64,000 nt of DNA from the NCBI GenBank assembly GCA_017615755.1, contig JAFZZM010000063.1, positions 186,001-250,000 on the forward strand, given 5' to 3'. The stretch's first letter is position 1; every line of letters begins with the position of its first letter. This DNA comes from Clostridiales bacterium (GTDB lineage: Bacteria; Bacillota; Clostridia; Saccharofermentanales; Saccharofermentanaceae). This document shows, one piece after another, positions 25,816-35,305 of this stretch. Both the position numbers and the translations under genes were made by a program. The notes under the pieces were generated by a model. It did not search any database, was not told the origin of the DNA, and saw nothing but the letters and a program-made list of their open reading frames with translations.

Positions 25816-27359
25816 CGAATCTGCCTCCGGACCTTAAGAAGTGCTTTTACCGAGAAAAACTGCGTAAACAGATCGGTATGGTTCTCGAAGAACCACTTGT
25901 CATATGTCATGTCATAGATCGTATCTCCGCTGATCGTCATCACACCATCGGCACTCAAAGTAACGGTGATATCACGGAGTTTCTGTTTGTGGGATGCATC
26001 GATGGCATCTGCCAGGCGCAGGATCGCTGTCAGTTTGGAAACCAGGACCTGATCTTCTGTCGGGATCTCTTTGTATCGCTCATCCATGTAAAAATCCGGG
26101 TCCACATAGAAACGTCCCACCAGCGCCGTGATCTTTCTCTCTTTATCGGAAATACCGATCAGCTCGGTCCTGTCGATAATGCTGTAGGTCGACGGGCTCG
26201 GATTGGAGATATTGATAAACTTTCCTACCTCGTGGCAGATCGCCGCCACGCGAAGGAGCGTCCTCTCTCTTGAACTCATGCCGTGGATCTTGCGTGTGGC
26301 ATCGAAGATCGCCATAGCTGCGCCTTCCACGAAAGTAATATGCTTCTTTTCGGATTTATACCGCTTCGCCACATGGCGTGCCGAGGATACCACATCCGCA
26401 TTCGGGTCGGCCACCAGGTCGTAATGCTTGTGTGTCCATGCGTAATCGTACATCACGCCTTCCGTCAGTGAAGCATCCGGCATATGCACACCTTCGATAC
26501 CGGTATAGTCCAGCATCTTCTTGACCATCAGGGCTGTAGGAAGAAGGAGCGGTGCCGTTGCCGGAGTGATATCCAGTTTTCTGGCCAGAGCTTCCGTATT
26601 CGTGCGAAGCAGTGCACTGACCACATCATCGAACTGTTCCTTGCTCAAGTAGCAATACTCTCTCGGCGACTCGCCGGCAAGTGCTTTTATAAAACCAATA
26701 TCGCTGCCGAATACGATCAGGTTCTTGTACTTGATATTCTTCGGTTCGATCGCGTGGTATTCCGCCAGATCCTGGGAGACATATTCCTCGAGCACCTCGG
26801 TGTAGTGCGTGGTCTGCTTGGCCAGATCCGACAACAGTTCACTGACGCGGAGCGAACCCAGCATGGTGTTCTGGCTGAAGATCAATTCGGATTTATCGTA
26901 AAGGGTCGCCTGCATACTTCCGGAACCGATATCCAGCACCATGGTTCCCTGGGAGACCAGATCGACAAAGCACGGCTGGCTCTCTTTAACGGCCAGATTA
27001 TGGAAATAGCGTTCCTTCGCATTATCCAGCACCGTCACCTTGATGCCGGTACGCACGCGTATCTGCTCGATGACCATGGCGCGGTTACTTGCTTCTCGAA
27101 AAGCACTTGTGGCGACGCAGACAACGTCCTTGATCTTGTATTCCTTGATCTTCTCCGCGAAACCTTCCAGGATCTCGATCAATTCCGCAGACTGCGCCTG
27201 CGAGATCACGCCCTCGGTATAAGCTTTCGAAACGATGGACAAATACTTCCGTACCGATTCGATCTCCTTGGGGATGCTCTTGTCACCCAGTTCGAAGATC
27301 TTCATTCTCAAGGAAAGTGAGCCCAGGTCGATAACTGCCAGCAAACTCTTCTTACTCAT
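25812..27359 (-). CDS. ppx: exopolyphosphatase, Ppx/GppA family with C-terminal HD domain
   Basis: The 515-residue protein belongs to the ASKHA-fold Ppx/GppA family that cleaves polyphosphate or (p)ppGpp. The N-terminal VIDLGSLSLRMKIFEL, DIGSGSMQATLY (phosphate loop) and a mid-region VFGSDIGFI give the two actin-like lobes. The C-terminal half has an HD-type ICHEVGKFINIS stretch. In the N-terminal motif the family's DlGSNS reads DLGSLSL. It runs just upstream of ppk1. Whether it prefers polyP or pppGpp cannot be told. Confidence 0.88.
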   Translation of the reverse strand: MSKKSLLAVIDLGSLSLRMKIFELGDKSIPKEIESVRKYLSIVSKAYTEGVISQAQSAELIEILEGFAEKIKEYKIKDVVCVATSAFREASNRAMVIEQIRVRTGIKVTVLDNAKERYFHNLAVKESQPCFVDLVSQGTMVLDIGSGSMQATLYDKSELIFSQNTMLGSLRVSELLSDLAKQTTHYTEVLEEYVSQDLAEYHAIEPKNIKYKNLIVFGSDIGFIKALAGESPREYCYLSKEQFDDVVSALLRTNTEALARKLDITPATAPLLLPTALMVKKMLDYTGIEGVHMPDASLTEGVMYDYAWTHKHYDLVADPNADVVSSARHVAKRYKSEKKHITFVEGAAMAIFDATRKIHGMSSRERTLLRVAAICHEVGKFINISNPSPSTYSIIDRTELIGISDKERKITALVGRFYVDPDFYMDERYKEIPTEDQVLVSKLTAILRLADAIDASHKQKLRDITVTLSADGVMTISGDTIYDMTYDKWFFENHTDLFTQFFSVKALLKVRRQIR

Positions 27360-27429
27360 GGAGCACTCCTAATCGTCAATGATTTCTTACAGTATAGATG
27401 ATAAAAATGGCTATTCCGTTAACAACCGG

Positions 27430-28542
27430 TCAGTCCTGAAGATACGCCTCAATGACCTTGTCCGTCATTTCTTTTGTGCCCAGGATCTTATCTTCGGAAG
27501 AAAGAGAAATATCCATGGTACGGTATCCCTGTGCAAGAACACTGCGAACGGCATTTTCCACTTTCGTCGCCTCGTCGGCAAGACCCAGAGAAGAACGGAG
27601 CATCATGGCTGAAGACAGGATCGTCGCCAGAGGATTCGCTATACCTTTTCCTGCAATGTCCGGAGCTGATCCGTGTACAGGTTCATACATGCCGGGCTTT
27701 CCGGGATCACCGAGCGAAGCCGAAGGGAGCATCCCGATCGAGCCGGTGATCATGCCGGCCTCATCGGAAAGGATGTCGCCGAACATATTACTGGTCACGA
27801 TCACATCCATCTTGGAAGCCTGACGCAGAAGCTGCATCGATGCATTGTCCACATACATGAACTCATAAGAGACTTCCGGATAAGAAGGCGCGATCTTCTC
27901 CGTCACCTTTCTCCAAAGTCTGGATGTCTCCAGGATATTCGCTTTATCCACCACGATCAGGCGCTTCCTTCTCTGCATGGCGATCGTAAATCCGACCTTC
28001 AGGATACGCTCGATCTCCGCTTCGCTATAGCGCTCCACATCAAAAGCCTCGATGCCTTTCGGTGTACCGTCTTCCAGTGTTCCTTCCGAAGGCCCGATGC
28101 CTCTTTCGCCGAAATAAATACCGCCGGTCAGTTCACGAACGATCATGATGTCCACGCCGTCCTTAACGATATCGTCCCGGAGCGGACTTGCCGACTTCAG
28201 TTCCGGAAAAAGCACTGCCAGACGAAGATTCGCGTACAGCCCGAGTTCTTTTCGAAGACCAAGGAGCGCCGCCTCCGGACGCTTCTTACCGGGAAGGCCG
28301 TCCCACTTCGGGCCACCTACCGCACCGAGCAGAACAGCATCACTGTTCTTGGCGCATTCGAGAGACGCAGAAGGAAGCGGATCGTCGAACTGATCGATGG
28401 CACACCCGCCCGCAATGACCTCGGAAAAAACAAATTCATGTCCGCTCTTTTCCCCGACTGCCTTAAGCACCTCACAGGCACTTGCGGTCACTTCCGGTCC
28501 GATCCCGTCTCCGGGGATCACACAGATATTAAACTTGGTCAT
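27430..28542 (-). CDS. leuB: 3-isopropylmalate dehydrogenase
   Basis: LeuB oxidises and decarboxylates 3-isopropylmalate with NAD in leucine synthesis. The 370-residue product has VIPGDGIGPEV, LLGAVGGPKWD, the substrate-binding ELTGGIYFGERG, the VDKANILETSRLW segment and the metal-binding NMFGDILSDEAGMI, then GSAPDIAGKGIANP. The start at 28542 follows AAGGTG; the upstream GTG three codons earlier overlaps this site and is rejected. It comes 14 bases after leuD, at the end of leuC-leuD-leuB. Confidence 0.96.
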   Translation of the reverse strand: MTKFNICVIPGDGIGPEVTASACEVLKAVGEKSGHEFVFSEVIAGGCAIDQFDDPLPSASLECAKNSDAVLLGAVGGPKWDGLPGKKRPEAALLGLRKELGLYANLRLAVLFPELKSASPLRDDIVKDGVDIMIVRELTGGIYFGERGIGPSEGTLEDGTPKGIEAFDVERYSEAEIERILKVGFTIAMQRRKRLIVVDKANILETSRLWRKVTEKIAPSYPEVSYEFMYVDNASMQLLRQASKMDVIVTSNMFGDILSDEAGMITGSIGMLPSASLGDPGKPGMYEPVHGSAPDIAGKGIANPLATILSSAMMLRSSLGLADEATKVENAVRSVLAQGYRTMDISLSSEDKILGTKEMTDKVIEAYLQD

Positions 28543-28556
28543 TGCGTTCACCTTCT

Positions 28557-29048
28557 TTATTGTAGTTTTTTCTTGGTATATCCCACCAGGCCGTCCGCCT
28601 TCATGATCTCCGAGATGAATGCCGGAAAAGCACCCGCCCGGAATACCAGATTCGACGTCAGGTCCGTGATCACGCCTGTGTCGAAATCGATGGAGATCTC
28701 ATCTCCGTCTTCGATACCTTCATAGGCCTGCTCGCACTCCAGGATCGCCAGTCCCGTATTGATACTGTTTCTGTAGAAAATACGCGCAAAGGACGGAGCG
28801 ATCACGCAAGCGATACCGCTGGCCTTGATCGCGACCGGTGCATGCTCACGGGAAGAACCGCAACCGAAATTCGGTCCGGCAACAATAATGTCTCCCGGCT
28901 TTACACGGTTCACAAAATCCGGATCCAGATCCTCCATACAATGCTTCGCCAGTTCTTCTTTCACCGAAGTATTCAGGTATCTTGCCGGAATGATCACATC
29001 CGTATCTACGTTAGCTCCATACTTTATCACTCGACCGGTAATCTTCAT
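28557..29048 (-). CDS. leuD: 3-isopropylmalate dehydratase small subunit
   Basis: The 163-residue subunit pairs with LeuC to isomerise 2- to 3-isopropylmalate. It shows [13 protein letters not shown] near the start, the substrate loop [13 protein letters not shown] and the [20 protein letters not shown] stretch. The length matches the short, archaeal-type LeuD found in Clostridia rather than the 200-residue enterobacterial form. The start at 29048 is the one that begins the family fold ([11 protein letters not shown]), and its ribosome site AAGGG is modest. Confidence 0.95.
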   Translation of the reverse strand: MKITGRVIKYGANVDTDVIIPARYLNTSVKEELAKHCMEDLDPDFVNRVKPGDIIVAGPNFGCGSSREHAPVAIKASGIACVIAPSFARIFYRNSINTGLAILECEQAYEGIEDGDEISIDFDTGVITDLTSNLVFRAGAFPAFISEIMKADGLVGYTKKKLQ

Positions 29049-29109
29049 ATTATTGTCCCTTCTGCCGGCCTTCCGCTCCACATGGAAACGGAAAGCAGCT
29101 TACATACAA

Positions 29110-30393
29110 TTACATATTTCCCAGCTCATCCGGGCTGCCGATATAGCCCAGCACAGCCGAAGCCGCCGCGACTTCCACGCCGGCCAGATAAACTTCTGAC
29201 TCCTTGTGTCCCATACGTCCCACAAAGTTTCTATTGGTCGTGGATACACACTTCTCACCTTTTCCGAGGACGCCCATGTAACCGCCCAGACACGGTCCAC
29301 AGGTCGGCGCGGAAACCACACATCCGGCATCTACGAAGATTGCAAGAAGGCCCTCCTCGAGCGCCTGCTTGTATACTCTCTGGGAACCCGGAAGGATAAT
29401 GGCTCTGACACCGTCAGCCACACGTCTGCACTTCAGGACCGCCGCTGCTTTTCTCATATCTTCGATACGGCCGTTGGTACAAGATCCCACGACCACCTGG
29501 TCGATATCGATCCTTGAGAACGAACCCAGTTCACGCACATTGGACGGCAGATGCGGAAAAGCAACCACAGGCCGGATCGAAGAAAGATCGATCGTCAGCT
29601 CCCGGTCATACTGTGCATCCTCATCCGGATACAGCCATGACGTATCCTCATCATAGCCGGGAACACGTTCTTTCACATAAGCCAGAGTGATCTCATCCAC
29701 AGGGAAGATCCCGTTCTTCGCACCACACTCGATTGCCATGTTGCAGATCGTCAGGCGGTCCGTCATGGACAGTGCAGCCACTCCTTCTCCGCAGAACTCC
29801 AGCGACTGGTAGAGCGCGCCGTCCACACCGATCCTGCCGATCAAAGACAAGATCACATCTTTTCCGGAAACATACTTCCCGAGTTTTCCCGTAAGGTTCA
29901 CTCGGATCGCACCGGGCACACGGAACCATGTCTTACCCGTCGCCATTGCACAAGCCAGATCCGTCGATCCGACTCCGGTACTGAAAGCACCCAGTGCACC
30001 ATACGTACAGGTATGGGAATCGGCACCGATAATGCAGTTTCCAGGCTTTGCCAGACCGTTCTCCGGGATGATGACGTGTTCTACGCCCATATCTTCCCGT
30101 CCTTGTTCGAAATAATGGGTAATATTCTGTTCCTTGGCGAACTCGCGCATCTTTCTGCACTGCTCGGCCGACTTGATATCTTTATTCGGGGCAAAGTGGT
30201 CCGGCACCAGTACGATCTTATCTTTATCAAATACTTCGCCAAAAGCACTTTCCCGGAAACAGTCTATGGCCGGCGGGGTCGTGATATCGTTTCCCAGAAG
30301 AAGATCCAGCCCGGCTTCGATCAGGTCTCCCTGACGGACTTCGTCTGCACCCGCATGCGCCGCAAGGATCTTCTGCGTCATTGTCATGCCCAT
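29110..30393 (-). CDS. leuC: 3-isopropylmalate dehydratase large subunit
   Basis: The 427-residue Fe-S subunit of isopropylmalate isomerase. It has the 4Fe-4S ligand cysteines in VVGSCTNGR and in [10 protein letters not shown], the [13 protein letters not shown] motif and the substrate-site EVYLAG end. The start at 30393 follows AAAGGTGG; the open frame 4 codons earlier is a GTG in that site. leuC is the first gene of the leuCDB operon; no leuA is present in the window, so the pathway is completed elsewhere. Confidence 0.95.
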   Translation of the reverse strand: MGMTMTQKILAAHAGADEVRQGDLIEAGLDLLLGNDITTPPAIDCFRESAFGEVFDKDKIVLVPDHFAPNKDIKSAEQCRKMREFAKEQNITHYFEQGREDMGVEHVIIPENGLAKPGNCIIGADSHTCTYGALGAFSTGVGSTDLACAMATGKTWFRVPGAIRVNLTGKLGKYVSGKDVILSLIGRIGVDGALYQSLEFCGEGVAALSMTDRLTICNMAIECGAKNGIFPVDEITLAYVKERVPGYDEDTSWLYPDEDAQYDRELTIDLSSIRPVVAFPHLPSNVRELGSFSRIDIDQVVVGSCTNGRIEDMRKAAAVLKCRRVADGVRAIILPGSQRVYKQALEEGLLAIFVDAGCVVSAPTCGPCLGGYMGVLGKGEKCVSTTNRNFVGRMGHKESEVYLAGVEVAAASAVLGYIGSPDELGNM

Positions 30394-30431
30394 ATCTTTA
30401 ACCACCTTTCCCGTCTTTTGTTCCTTCTTTT

Positions 30432-30460
30432 ATGTTACTTGCAAAGTCATTCGCACGCAA
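30432..30460 (-). promoter_or_regulatory. promoter of leuC-leuD-leuB
   Basis: Minus-strand TTGCGT (30460-30455), 17 bases, then TAACAT (30437-30432), about 40 bases before the leuC ATG. No T-box or leader peptide is visible in this short leader. Confidence 0.5.
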
Positions 30461-30491
30461 GAAAAACTACCAGAATTTCTTTACATTGTGG

Positions 30492-30497
30492 TATAAT
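30492..30497 (+). promoter_or_regulatory. extended -10 element of the zinc-ribbon gene
   Basis: TGGTATAAT ends at 30497, 33 bases before the ATG at 30531, which has GAGGTGG as ribosome site. No good -35 is seen. Confidence 0.5.
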
Positions 30498-30530
30498 GAT
30501 AAAAATTTCTAACGGTTTACGAGGTGGCTT

Positions 30531-30911
30531 ATGGCACGTGGTTTTTTTGCAACTAATCCCTCTTATGGCAATAACGGATCCGGCATGAATACGGCATCCA
30601 CGATGGACCTTCGCGCATACGGCGAAGAGATCGCCCATCTTAAAGGGCAGGTCGCCAGACTGAACATGATCACGGAAGGTCTCTGGACGATCCTCAAGAA
30701 TGAAGGACACACCGATGAGGAACTCATATCGATCCTTTCGGAGTTAGATACGAATAAGAAGAACAAGAAGACTGCGATCGAGAAGGGCGAGGAGACCCCG
30801 AAGCCGAGAGAGTGCCCGAACTGTCATGTACCGCTTCAGAACACCGATTCGATCATTGACCGTTGCATCTACTGCGGTCACGAGATGATCGGAAATCCTT
30901 TCGATAACTGA
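30531..30911 (+). CDS. small protein with C-terminal zinc ribbon, unknown function
   Basis: The 126-residue product has an N-terminal low-complexity Asn/Gly/Ser stretch, a helical middle (HLKGQVARLNMITEGLWTIL) and a C-terminal zinc ribbon with CPNC (about 94-97) and CIYC (about 112-115). Such ribbons bind zinc and often nucleic acid or proteins. It is divergent from leuC and is followed 28 bases later by the ABC-F gene, so they may be co-transcribed. I do not recognise the family. Confidence 0.7.
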   Translation: MARGFFATNPSYGNNGSGMNTASTMDLRAYGEEIAHLKGQVARLNMITEGLWTILKNEGHTDEELISILSELDTNKKNKKTAIEKGEETPKPRECPNCHVPLQNTDSIIDRCIYCGHEMIGNPFDN

Positions 30912-30938
30912 TCTGTTCTTCTTTAGGAAGGAAGAATA

Positions 30939-32870
30939 ATGCCTTTATTATCAGTTAATAAAGTTTCGAAAACTTACCATTCACGCCTTCTTTTAGATGG
31001 CGTGTCTTTTTCTGTCGAACGAGGTGACAAGATCGCCCTGATCGGCAACAATGGAACAGGAAAATCCACCCTGTTCAAGATGATCCAGGGAAAAGTGGAA
31101 CCCGATGAAGGCGAGGTCCTGCATCACGGTACCGCCATCGCCGGCTACCTCTCCCAGAACATGGATGAGCTGGATGTAAGCGGCAATCTTCTCATTTCCG
31201 AAGAGCTCGCCGACATCCAGGACAAGATGCACGAAGCAGAATACCGTCTTTCGACAGCTGACGACGCCACGTCCCAGTCCCTGCTCCGCGAATACGAGAA
31301 GCTGACGGCCCGTTTTGAAGCCTTGGGCGGATACGATTATGAGCCCCGCATGAAGGCTGCGCTGGCCGGACTCGGACTAGCCAATATCGACTGGACTCGT
31401 GACATCTCCGGTTTCTCCGGTGGTGAAAAGATGCGTATCTGTCTGGCCCGTCTTATCGTGTCCCGTCCGGACATCCTGCTTCTCGACGAGCCGACCAACC
31501 ACCTGGACACTGAGGCTATGGAATGGCTGGAATCCTTCATCCGCTCTTACGGCGGTGCGGTCCTTCTCATCTCCCATGACCGTTACTTCATCGACCATAC
31601 CGTAACGAAGATCTTCGAACTGGAGAACTCGCATATCACCGCCTACCGCGGTAACTATACCGACTATAAGGAACAGAAGCAGCGCTTCCTGGACGACCAG
31701 CGTCAGTTGATCGCCAATCTGGAGAAAGAACTTCACCGTCAGGAAGGCGTTACACAGACCATGCTTTCCCACAGAAACATTTCCGGCTACCATGCCCGCG
31801 AAAAAGTCGTGGCCAAGCTCTCTGACCGTCTCGAACAGGAGCGCGCCAAGATCACAGGCGGTCCGCTCCGTATGAGTTTTAAACTGATGCCGGAAGAGCG
31901 CTCCGGTGACGAGAACAAGAAACTTCTGGAAGCAAGAAAGATCGGAAAGACATTTCCCGACGGGAAAGTGCTTTTTCAGGATGTGTCGTTTGAGATCAAG
32001 GCCTCCGACAAGTTGTTTCTTGTCGGACCGAACGGTTGCGGAAAGACGACCATGCTTTCCCTTCTTCTCGGCAAAGTGGATGACTTCGACGGAGACGTTC
32101 TGGTCTCCGGGTCTTCCAGGATCGGATACATGGGACAGTTCGTTCCTTTTGAAGACGAGACAAGGACTATCCTTGATGAGCTAATGACAAGAAGCGAACT
32201 TGGCGAAAACTCCGCCAGAAATCTTCTTGCCCGCTTCGGGTTCCGCGATATCGATGTATATAAGGAGATCTCCGTTCTATCCGGTGGAGAGCGCTCCCGT
32301 CTTTACCTTTGCTGCCTTCTGGAAGAAAAGCCGGAACTTCTCTTCCTCGATGAGCCGACCAACCATCTGGATATCGATTCCCGTGAAGTTCTCGAGGACG
32401 CACTCGCCGATTATAACGGTGCGATCCTGGCTGTCAGCCACGACCGCTATTTCATCGAAAAATGCAGAAGCAAGATCATCGGCTTCTTCGGTACCCGTGT
32501 AGAACTTGTCGACAGCTACGAGATCTACAGAAAGAAGTATGCCTCTTTCACCGCCTCCGAAGACGAGATACGTGCCAAGGCCGCATCCGAACTCCGTGCT
32601 TCCGAGAAAGAAAGAAAAGCAGCCGAGCGTGACGCCGCCAAAGAGCGTGCTCCCGGCATGAACCGTGCCCAGGAGCGCCGCGAGAACGCCAAGCGTAAAG
32701 AGCGGATCCGTTTCCTCGAAGGCCGTATCGCCGAACTGGAAGAAGAACAGAAAACTCTGGAAGCTTCCTTCGGGCCGGACACTTCTCCCGAAGACTACGA
32801 CCGCTATGCAAAAAACTCCGAGGAACTCGAGAACATGTACAGCGAGTATATGGAACTGGAAGAGTCCTGA
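30939..32870 (+). CDS. ABC-F family ATPase
   Basis: The 643-residue cytosolic protein has two ABC domains without a membrane part: Walker A GNNGTGKST, signature FSGGEKMRI and Walker B LLLDEPTNHLDTE; then GPNGCGKTT, LSGGERSRL and LFLDEPTNHLDID. The interdomain linker carries basic helices (KQRFLDDQRQLIANLEKEL), and the end is a charged coiled coil (RAQERRENAKRKERIRFLEG). ABC-F proteins act on the ribosome as translation factors or antibiotic protectors. The C-terminal coiled coil fits Uup/YdiF-type housekeeping members better, but a resistance role is not excluded. Confidence 0.9.
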   Translation: MPLLSVNKVSKTYHSRLLLDGVSFSVERGDKIALIGNNGTGKSTLFKMIQGKVEPDEGEVLHHGTAIAGYLSQNMDELDVSGNLLISEELADIQDKMHEAEYRLSTADDATSQSLLREYEKLTARFEALGGYDYEPRMKAALAGLGLANIDWTRDISGFSGGEKMRICLARLIVSRPDILLLDEPTNHLDTEAMEWLESFIRSYGGAVLLISHDRYFIDHTVTKIFELENSHITAYRGNYTDYKEQKQRFLDDQRQLIANLEKELHRQEGVTQTMLSHRNISGYHAREKVVAKLSDRLEQERAKITGGPLRMSFKLMPEERSGDENKKLLEARKIGKTFPDGKVLFQDVSFEIKASDKLFLVGPNGCGKTTMLSLLLGKVDDFDGDVLVSGSSRIGYMGQFVPFEDETRTILDELMTRSELGENSARNLLARFGFRDIDVYKEISVLSGGERSRLYLCCLLEEKPELLFLDEPTNHLDIDSREVLEDALADYNGAILAVSHDRYFIEKCRSKIIGFFGTRVELVDSYEIYRKKYASFTASEDEIRAKAASELRASEKERKAAERDAAKERAPGMNRAQERRENAKRKERIRFLEGRIAELEEEQKTLEASFGPDTSPEDYDRYAKNSEELENMYSEYMELEES

Positions 32871-32891
32871 GAAACATTTTGAAGCAAACAA

Positions 32892-32927
32892 AAAGACGAC
32901 CGTCGGGATCTCCCTTCGGTCGTCTTT
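32892..32927. terminator. bidirectional terminator between ABC-F and deacetylase genes
   Basis: AAAGACGACCG pairs with CGGTCGTCTTT. T-rich flanks lie on both sides, between two converging genes. Confidence 0.85.
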
Positions 32928-32945
32928 CTTTATGGTCTTTTTAAA

Positions 32946-33998
32946 TCAGCTGTAGAGCTTCTGCTCGATATAGATCTTGCCGCTGCTGTATACGTAACGT
33001 ACACCGATTACGCCACCGACAGGTCCTGCTACGGCCTCATCCGCGGTATATCCGCCGGCTATGGCCTTATCCACTGTCAGGTCAGACTGTGCCGCCAGAA
33101 GTTCCGATACGGTAACAAAGGTGAAGCCCTTCTCCTTCAATCCCTTGATCATCTCCGGGAGAGAATCTACCGTAGACTTATGCACGTCATGGAGCAGTAC
33201 GCAGTCGTTAGCGATCGCATTATCTACAACATACTTAGCCGTGTACTCCGGATCACCGTTTGCCGGCTTCTGCCAGTCACTCGGGCAGCTGCTGTCATTC
33301 CAGTTAACGATGTACTGATTATTCTGTCTTGCATAGTCGAAGAGACCCTTCTGCTTCGCACCCGCACCCGTCGGCGGACGGATAACAGTCGACTTCTGAC
33401 CGATCTTGGACATGATCACATCGTCGCACTTCTTAAGCTGCTCGATCGCCTCGTCATACTCCACCTTGGAAAGTGTCGCATGGCTCCATGTATGGTTACC
33501 GATCTCACATCCCTGATCAACCATTCTCTGGAGGATCGAAGCATCGGTTCCCTCCACGCACTGGCCGATCATGAAGAATGTTGCCGGAATGCCCTCTGCC
33601 TTGAGTGTATCAAGGACCTGTGCCGTGTACTGGCTCGGGCCGTCATCGAAAGTCAACGCGATCAGCTTCGTTCCTTCCGGGAATGTTCTTACTGCTACCG
33701 CAGCTGTGGTGGCAGTTGTAGCTTCCGGAGTCGTCTCCGCTTCTGTTGCCGAAGAACCTTCCGATCCTTCTGAATCCGAAGTCGGAGCTGTCGTGGTCTC
33801 CCCTGCTGTAGTCGTAGGTGTAGCCTCATCTTTCGCCGATACCTTCTTGATCGAAGAAATCAAGAAAACAAAGGCACAAAAGAGGATCATAAACACAGTA
33901 AAAAGGCATAAAGCCGTGTTCCGCAGCGCATTCAGCTGCTTCGTCAATGTCCGCTTGGGATTCTGACTCGGTCTACGCGGCACTTGTGAGTAACTCAT
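32946..33998 (-). CDS. membrane-anchored polysaccharide deacetylase (NodB/CE4)
   Basis: The 350-residue protein has a basic N-terminus, one helix at about 30-50 (TALCLFTVFMILFCAFVFLI), a Thr/Glu/Ala-rich wall-spanning linker and a NodB domain. The catalytic motifs are LIALTFDDGPSQYTA (Asp-Asp), EIGNHTWSHATL (His-x3-His) and VIRPPTGAG. Such enzymes remove acetyl groups from peptidoglycan or chitin-like polymers and often give lysozyme resistance. A C-terminal 50-residue stretch follows that is not part of the domain. The promoter element TGCTATAAT lies at 34042-34050 on the minus strand. Confidence 0.9.
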   Translation of the reverse strand: MSYSQVPRRPSQNPKRTLTKQLNALRNTALCLFTVFMILFCAFVFLISSIKKVSAKDEATPTTTAGETTTAPTSDSEGSEGSSATEAETTPEATTATTAAVAVRTFPEGTKLIALTFDDGPSQYTAQVLDTLKAEGIPATFFMIGQCVEGTDASILQRMVDQGCEIGNHTWSHATLSKVEYDEAIEQLKKCDDVIMSKIGQKSTVIRPPTGAGAKQKGLFDYARQNNQYIVNWNDSSCPSDWQKPANGDPEYTAKYVVDNAIANDCVLLHDVHKSTVDSLPEMIKGLKEKGFTFVTVSELLAAQSDLTVDKAIAGGYTADEAVAGPVGGVIGVRYVYSSGKIYIEQKLYS

Positions 33999-34041
33999 GA
34001 AAATGGCCTCCTAGATTTCTAAATCATCATTTTCCAGTCTG

Positions 34042-34050
34042 ATTATAGCA
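34042..34050 (-). promoter_or_regulatory. extended -10 promoter of the deacetylase gene
   Basis: Minus-strand TGCTATAAT, with TATAAT at 34047-34042, about 44 bases before the ATG. A TTGTAC lies 15 bases upstream, short of the usual spacing. Confidence 0.5.
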
Positions 34051-34121
34051 TACCTTTATATAGTACAACACCGAAAAAGCACTTCCATCACTATTTTGTC
34101 ACATAGTTATAATCCTGCTGA

Positions 34122-34161
34122 AAAATCAAAAGAGGCTGTCTCACTTTCATGAGACAGCCTC
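34122..34161 (-). terminator. terminator after fba
   Basis: GAGGCTGTCTCA pairs with TGAGACAGCCTC (34132-34161), followed by TTTTGATTTTT on the minus strand. Confidence 0.88.
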
Positions 34162-34192
34162 CTGATGTTCATGCAATTATGGTCTTCGACGA

Positions 34193-35161
34193 TCAAGCCT
34201 TACCATCAGAACCCAGAACGTACTGGATCTTATGAGCAACCATATCCTTAACAGCCTGACGAGCCGGCTTCAGGTATTGACGAGGATCGAAGTGATCCGG
34301 GTGCTCAGCAAAGTACTTACGGATGTTACCTGTCATAGCAAGACGGATATCGGAGTCGATGTTGATCTTGCAAACAGCGAGAGTAGCTGCCTTACGGAGC
34401 TGCTCCTCCGGGATACCAACAGCATCCGGCATGTTACCGCCATACTGGTTAACCATCTTAACGAACTCTTGCGGTACGGAAGAAGAACCGTGGAGTACGA
34501 TCGGGAAGCCCGGGAGCTTCTTCATGCACTCTTCGAGAACGTCGAAACGGAGCGGCGGCGGAACGAGGATGCCTTCCTCATTTCTTGTGCACTGAGCAGC
34601 TGTGAACTTGTAAGCACCATGGGAAGTACCGATAGCGATAGCCAGGGAGTCACAACCTGTTCTGGATACGAACTCTTCAACTTCTTCCGGGCGTGTGTAG
34701 GACTCGTGACCAGCCTCTACAACAACCTCATCCTCGATACCAGCGAGAGTACCAAGCTCAGCCTCAACAACTACGCCGTGAGCGTGAGCGTACTCAACAA
34801 CCTGCTTTGTGAGAGCGATGTTGTCCTCGAAAGACTTAGAGGAAGCATCGATCATGACGGAAGTAAAACCACCGTCGATGCAGGACTTACAGAGCTCGAA
34901 AGAATCACCGTGGTCAAGGTGCAGAGCGATCGGGATCTCCGGATTCTCAGCTACAGCAGCCTCAACGAGCTTTACAAGATAAGTGTGATTAGCATAGGCT
35001 CTTGCGCCCTTGGATACCTGAAGGATAACCGGGCTCTTCAGTTCGCCTGCAGCCTCTGTGATACCCTGAACGATTTCCATGTTGTTTACGTTGAAAGCAC
35101 CAACAGCATAACCGCCATCATAGGCCTTCTTAAACATTTCAGTAGTGGTTACTAATGCCAT
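34193..35161 (-). CDS. fba: class II fructose-1,6-bisphosphate aldolase
   Basis: The zinc enzyme splits fructose-1,6-bisphosphate into dihydroxyacetone phosphate and glyceraldehyde-3-phosphate. The 322-residue product has FNVNNMEIVQGI near the start, the zinc-site ALHLDHGDSFELC, the EAELGTLAGIED segment, GTSHGAYKF and HGSSSVPQEF. The start at 35161 (MALVTTTEMF) has AAAGGAGAG upstream; 37 codons 5' in frame do not fit the family. It is a single-gene unit between two terminators. Confidence 0.95.
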   Translation of the reverse strand: MALVTTTEMFKKAYDGGYAVGAFNVNNMEIVQGITEAAGELKSPVILQVSKGARAYANHTYLVKLVEAAVAENPEIPIALHLDHGDSFELCKSCIDGGFTSVMIDASSKSFEDNIALTKQVVEYAHAHGVVVEAELGTLAGIEDEVVVEAGHESYTRPEEVEEFVSRTGCDSLAIAIGTSHGAYKFTAAQCTRNEEGILVPPPLRFDVLEECMKKLPGFPIVLHGSSSVPQEFVKMVNQYGGNMPDAVGIPEEQLRKAATLAVCKINIDSDIRLAMTGNIRKYFAEHPDHFDPRQYLKPARQAVKDMVAHKIQYVLGSDGKA

Positions 35162-35224
35162 AATGAATCTCTCCTTTATGATTATATATTTACATATGCA
35201 AATTAATACACCAATAGGTATTTT

Positions 35225-35261
35225 AAGATGAAGAAAGAGATTCGTCAATGACGAATCTCTT
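35225..35261 (-). terminator. terminator after PH-like membrane protein gene
   Basis: AAGAGATTCGT (35235-35245) pairs with ACGAATCTCTT (35251-35261), followed by TCTTCATCTT on the minus strand. This also separates the transcript from fba. Confidence 0.75.
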
Positions 35262-35305
35262 GAGTTTCTCATCTATATGACGATTTTCACTTCATGAACG
35301 GAAGA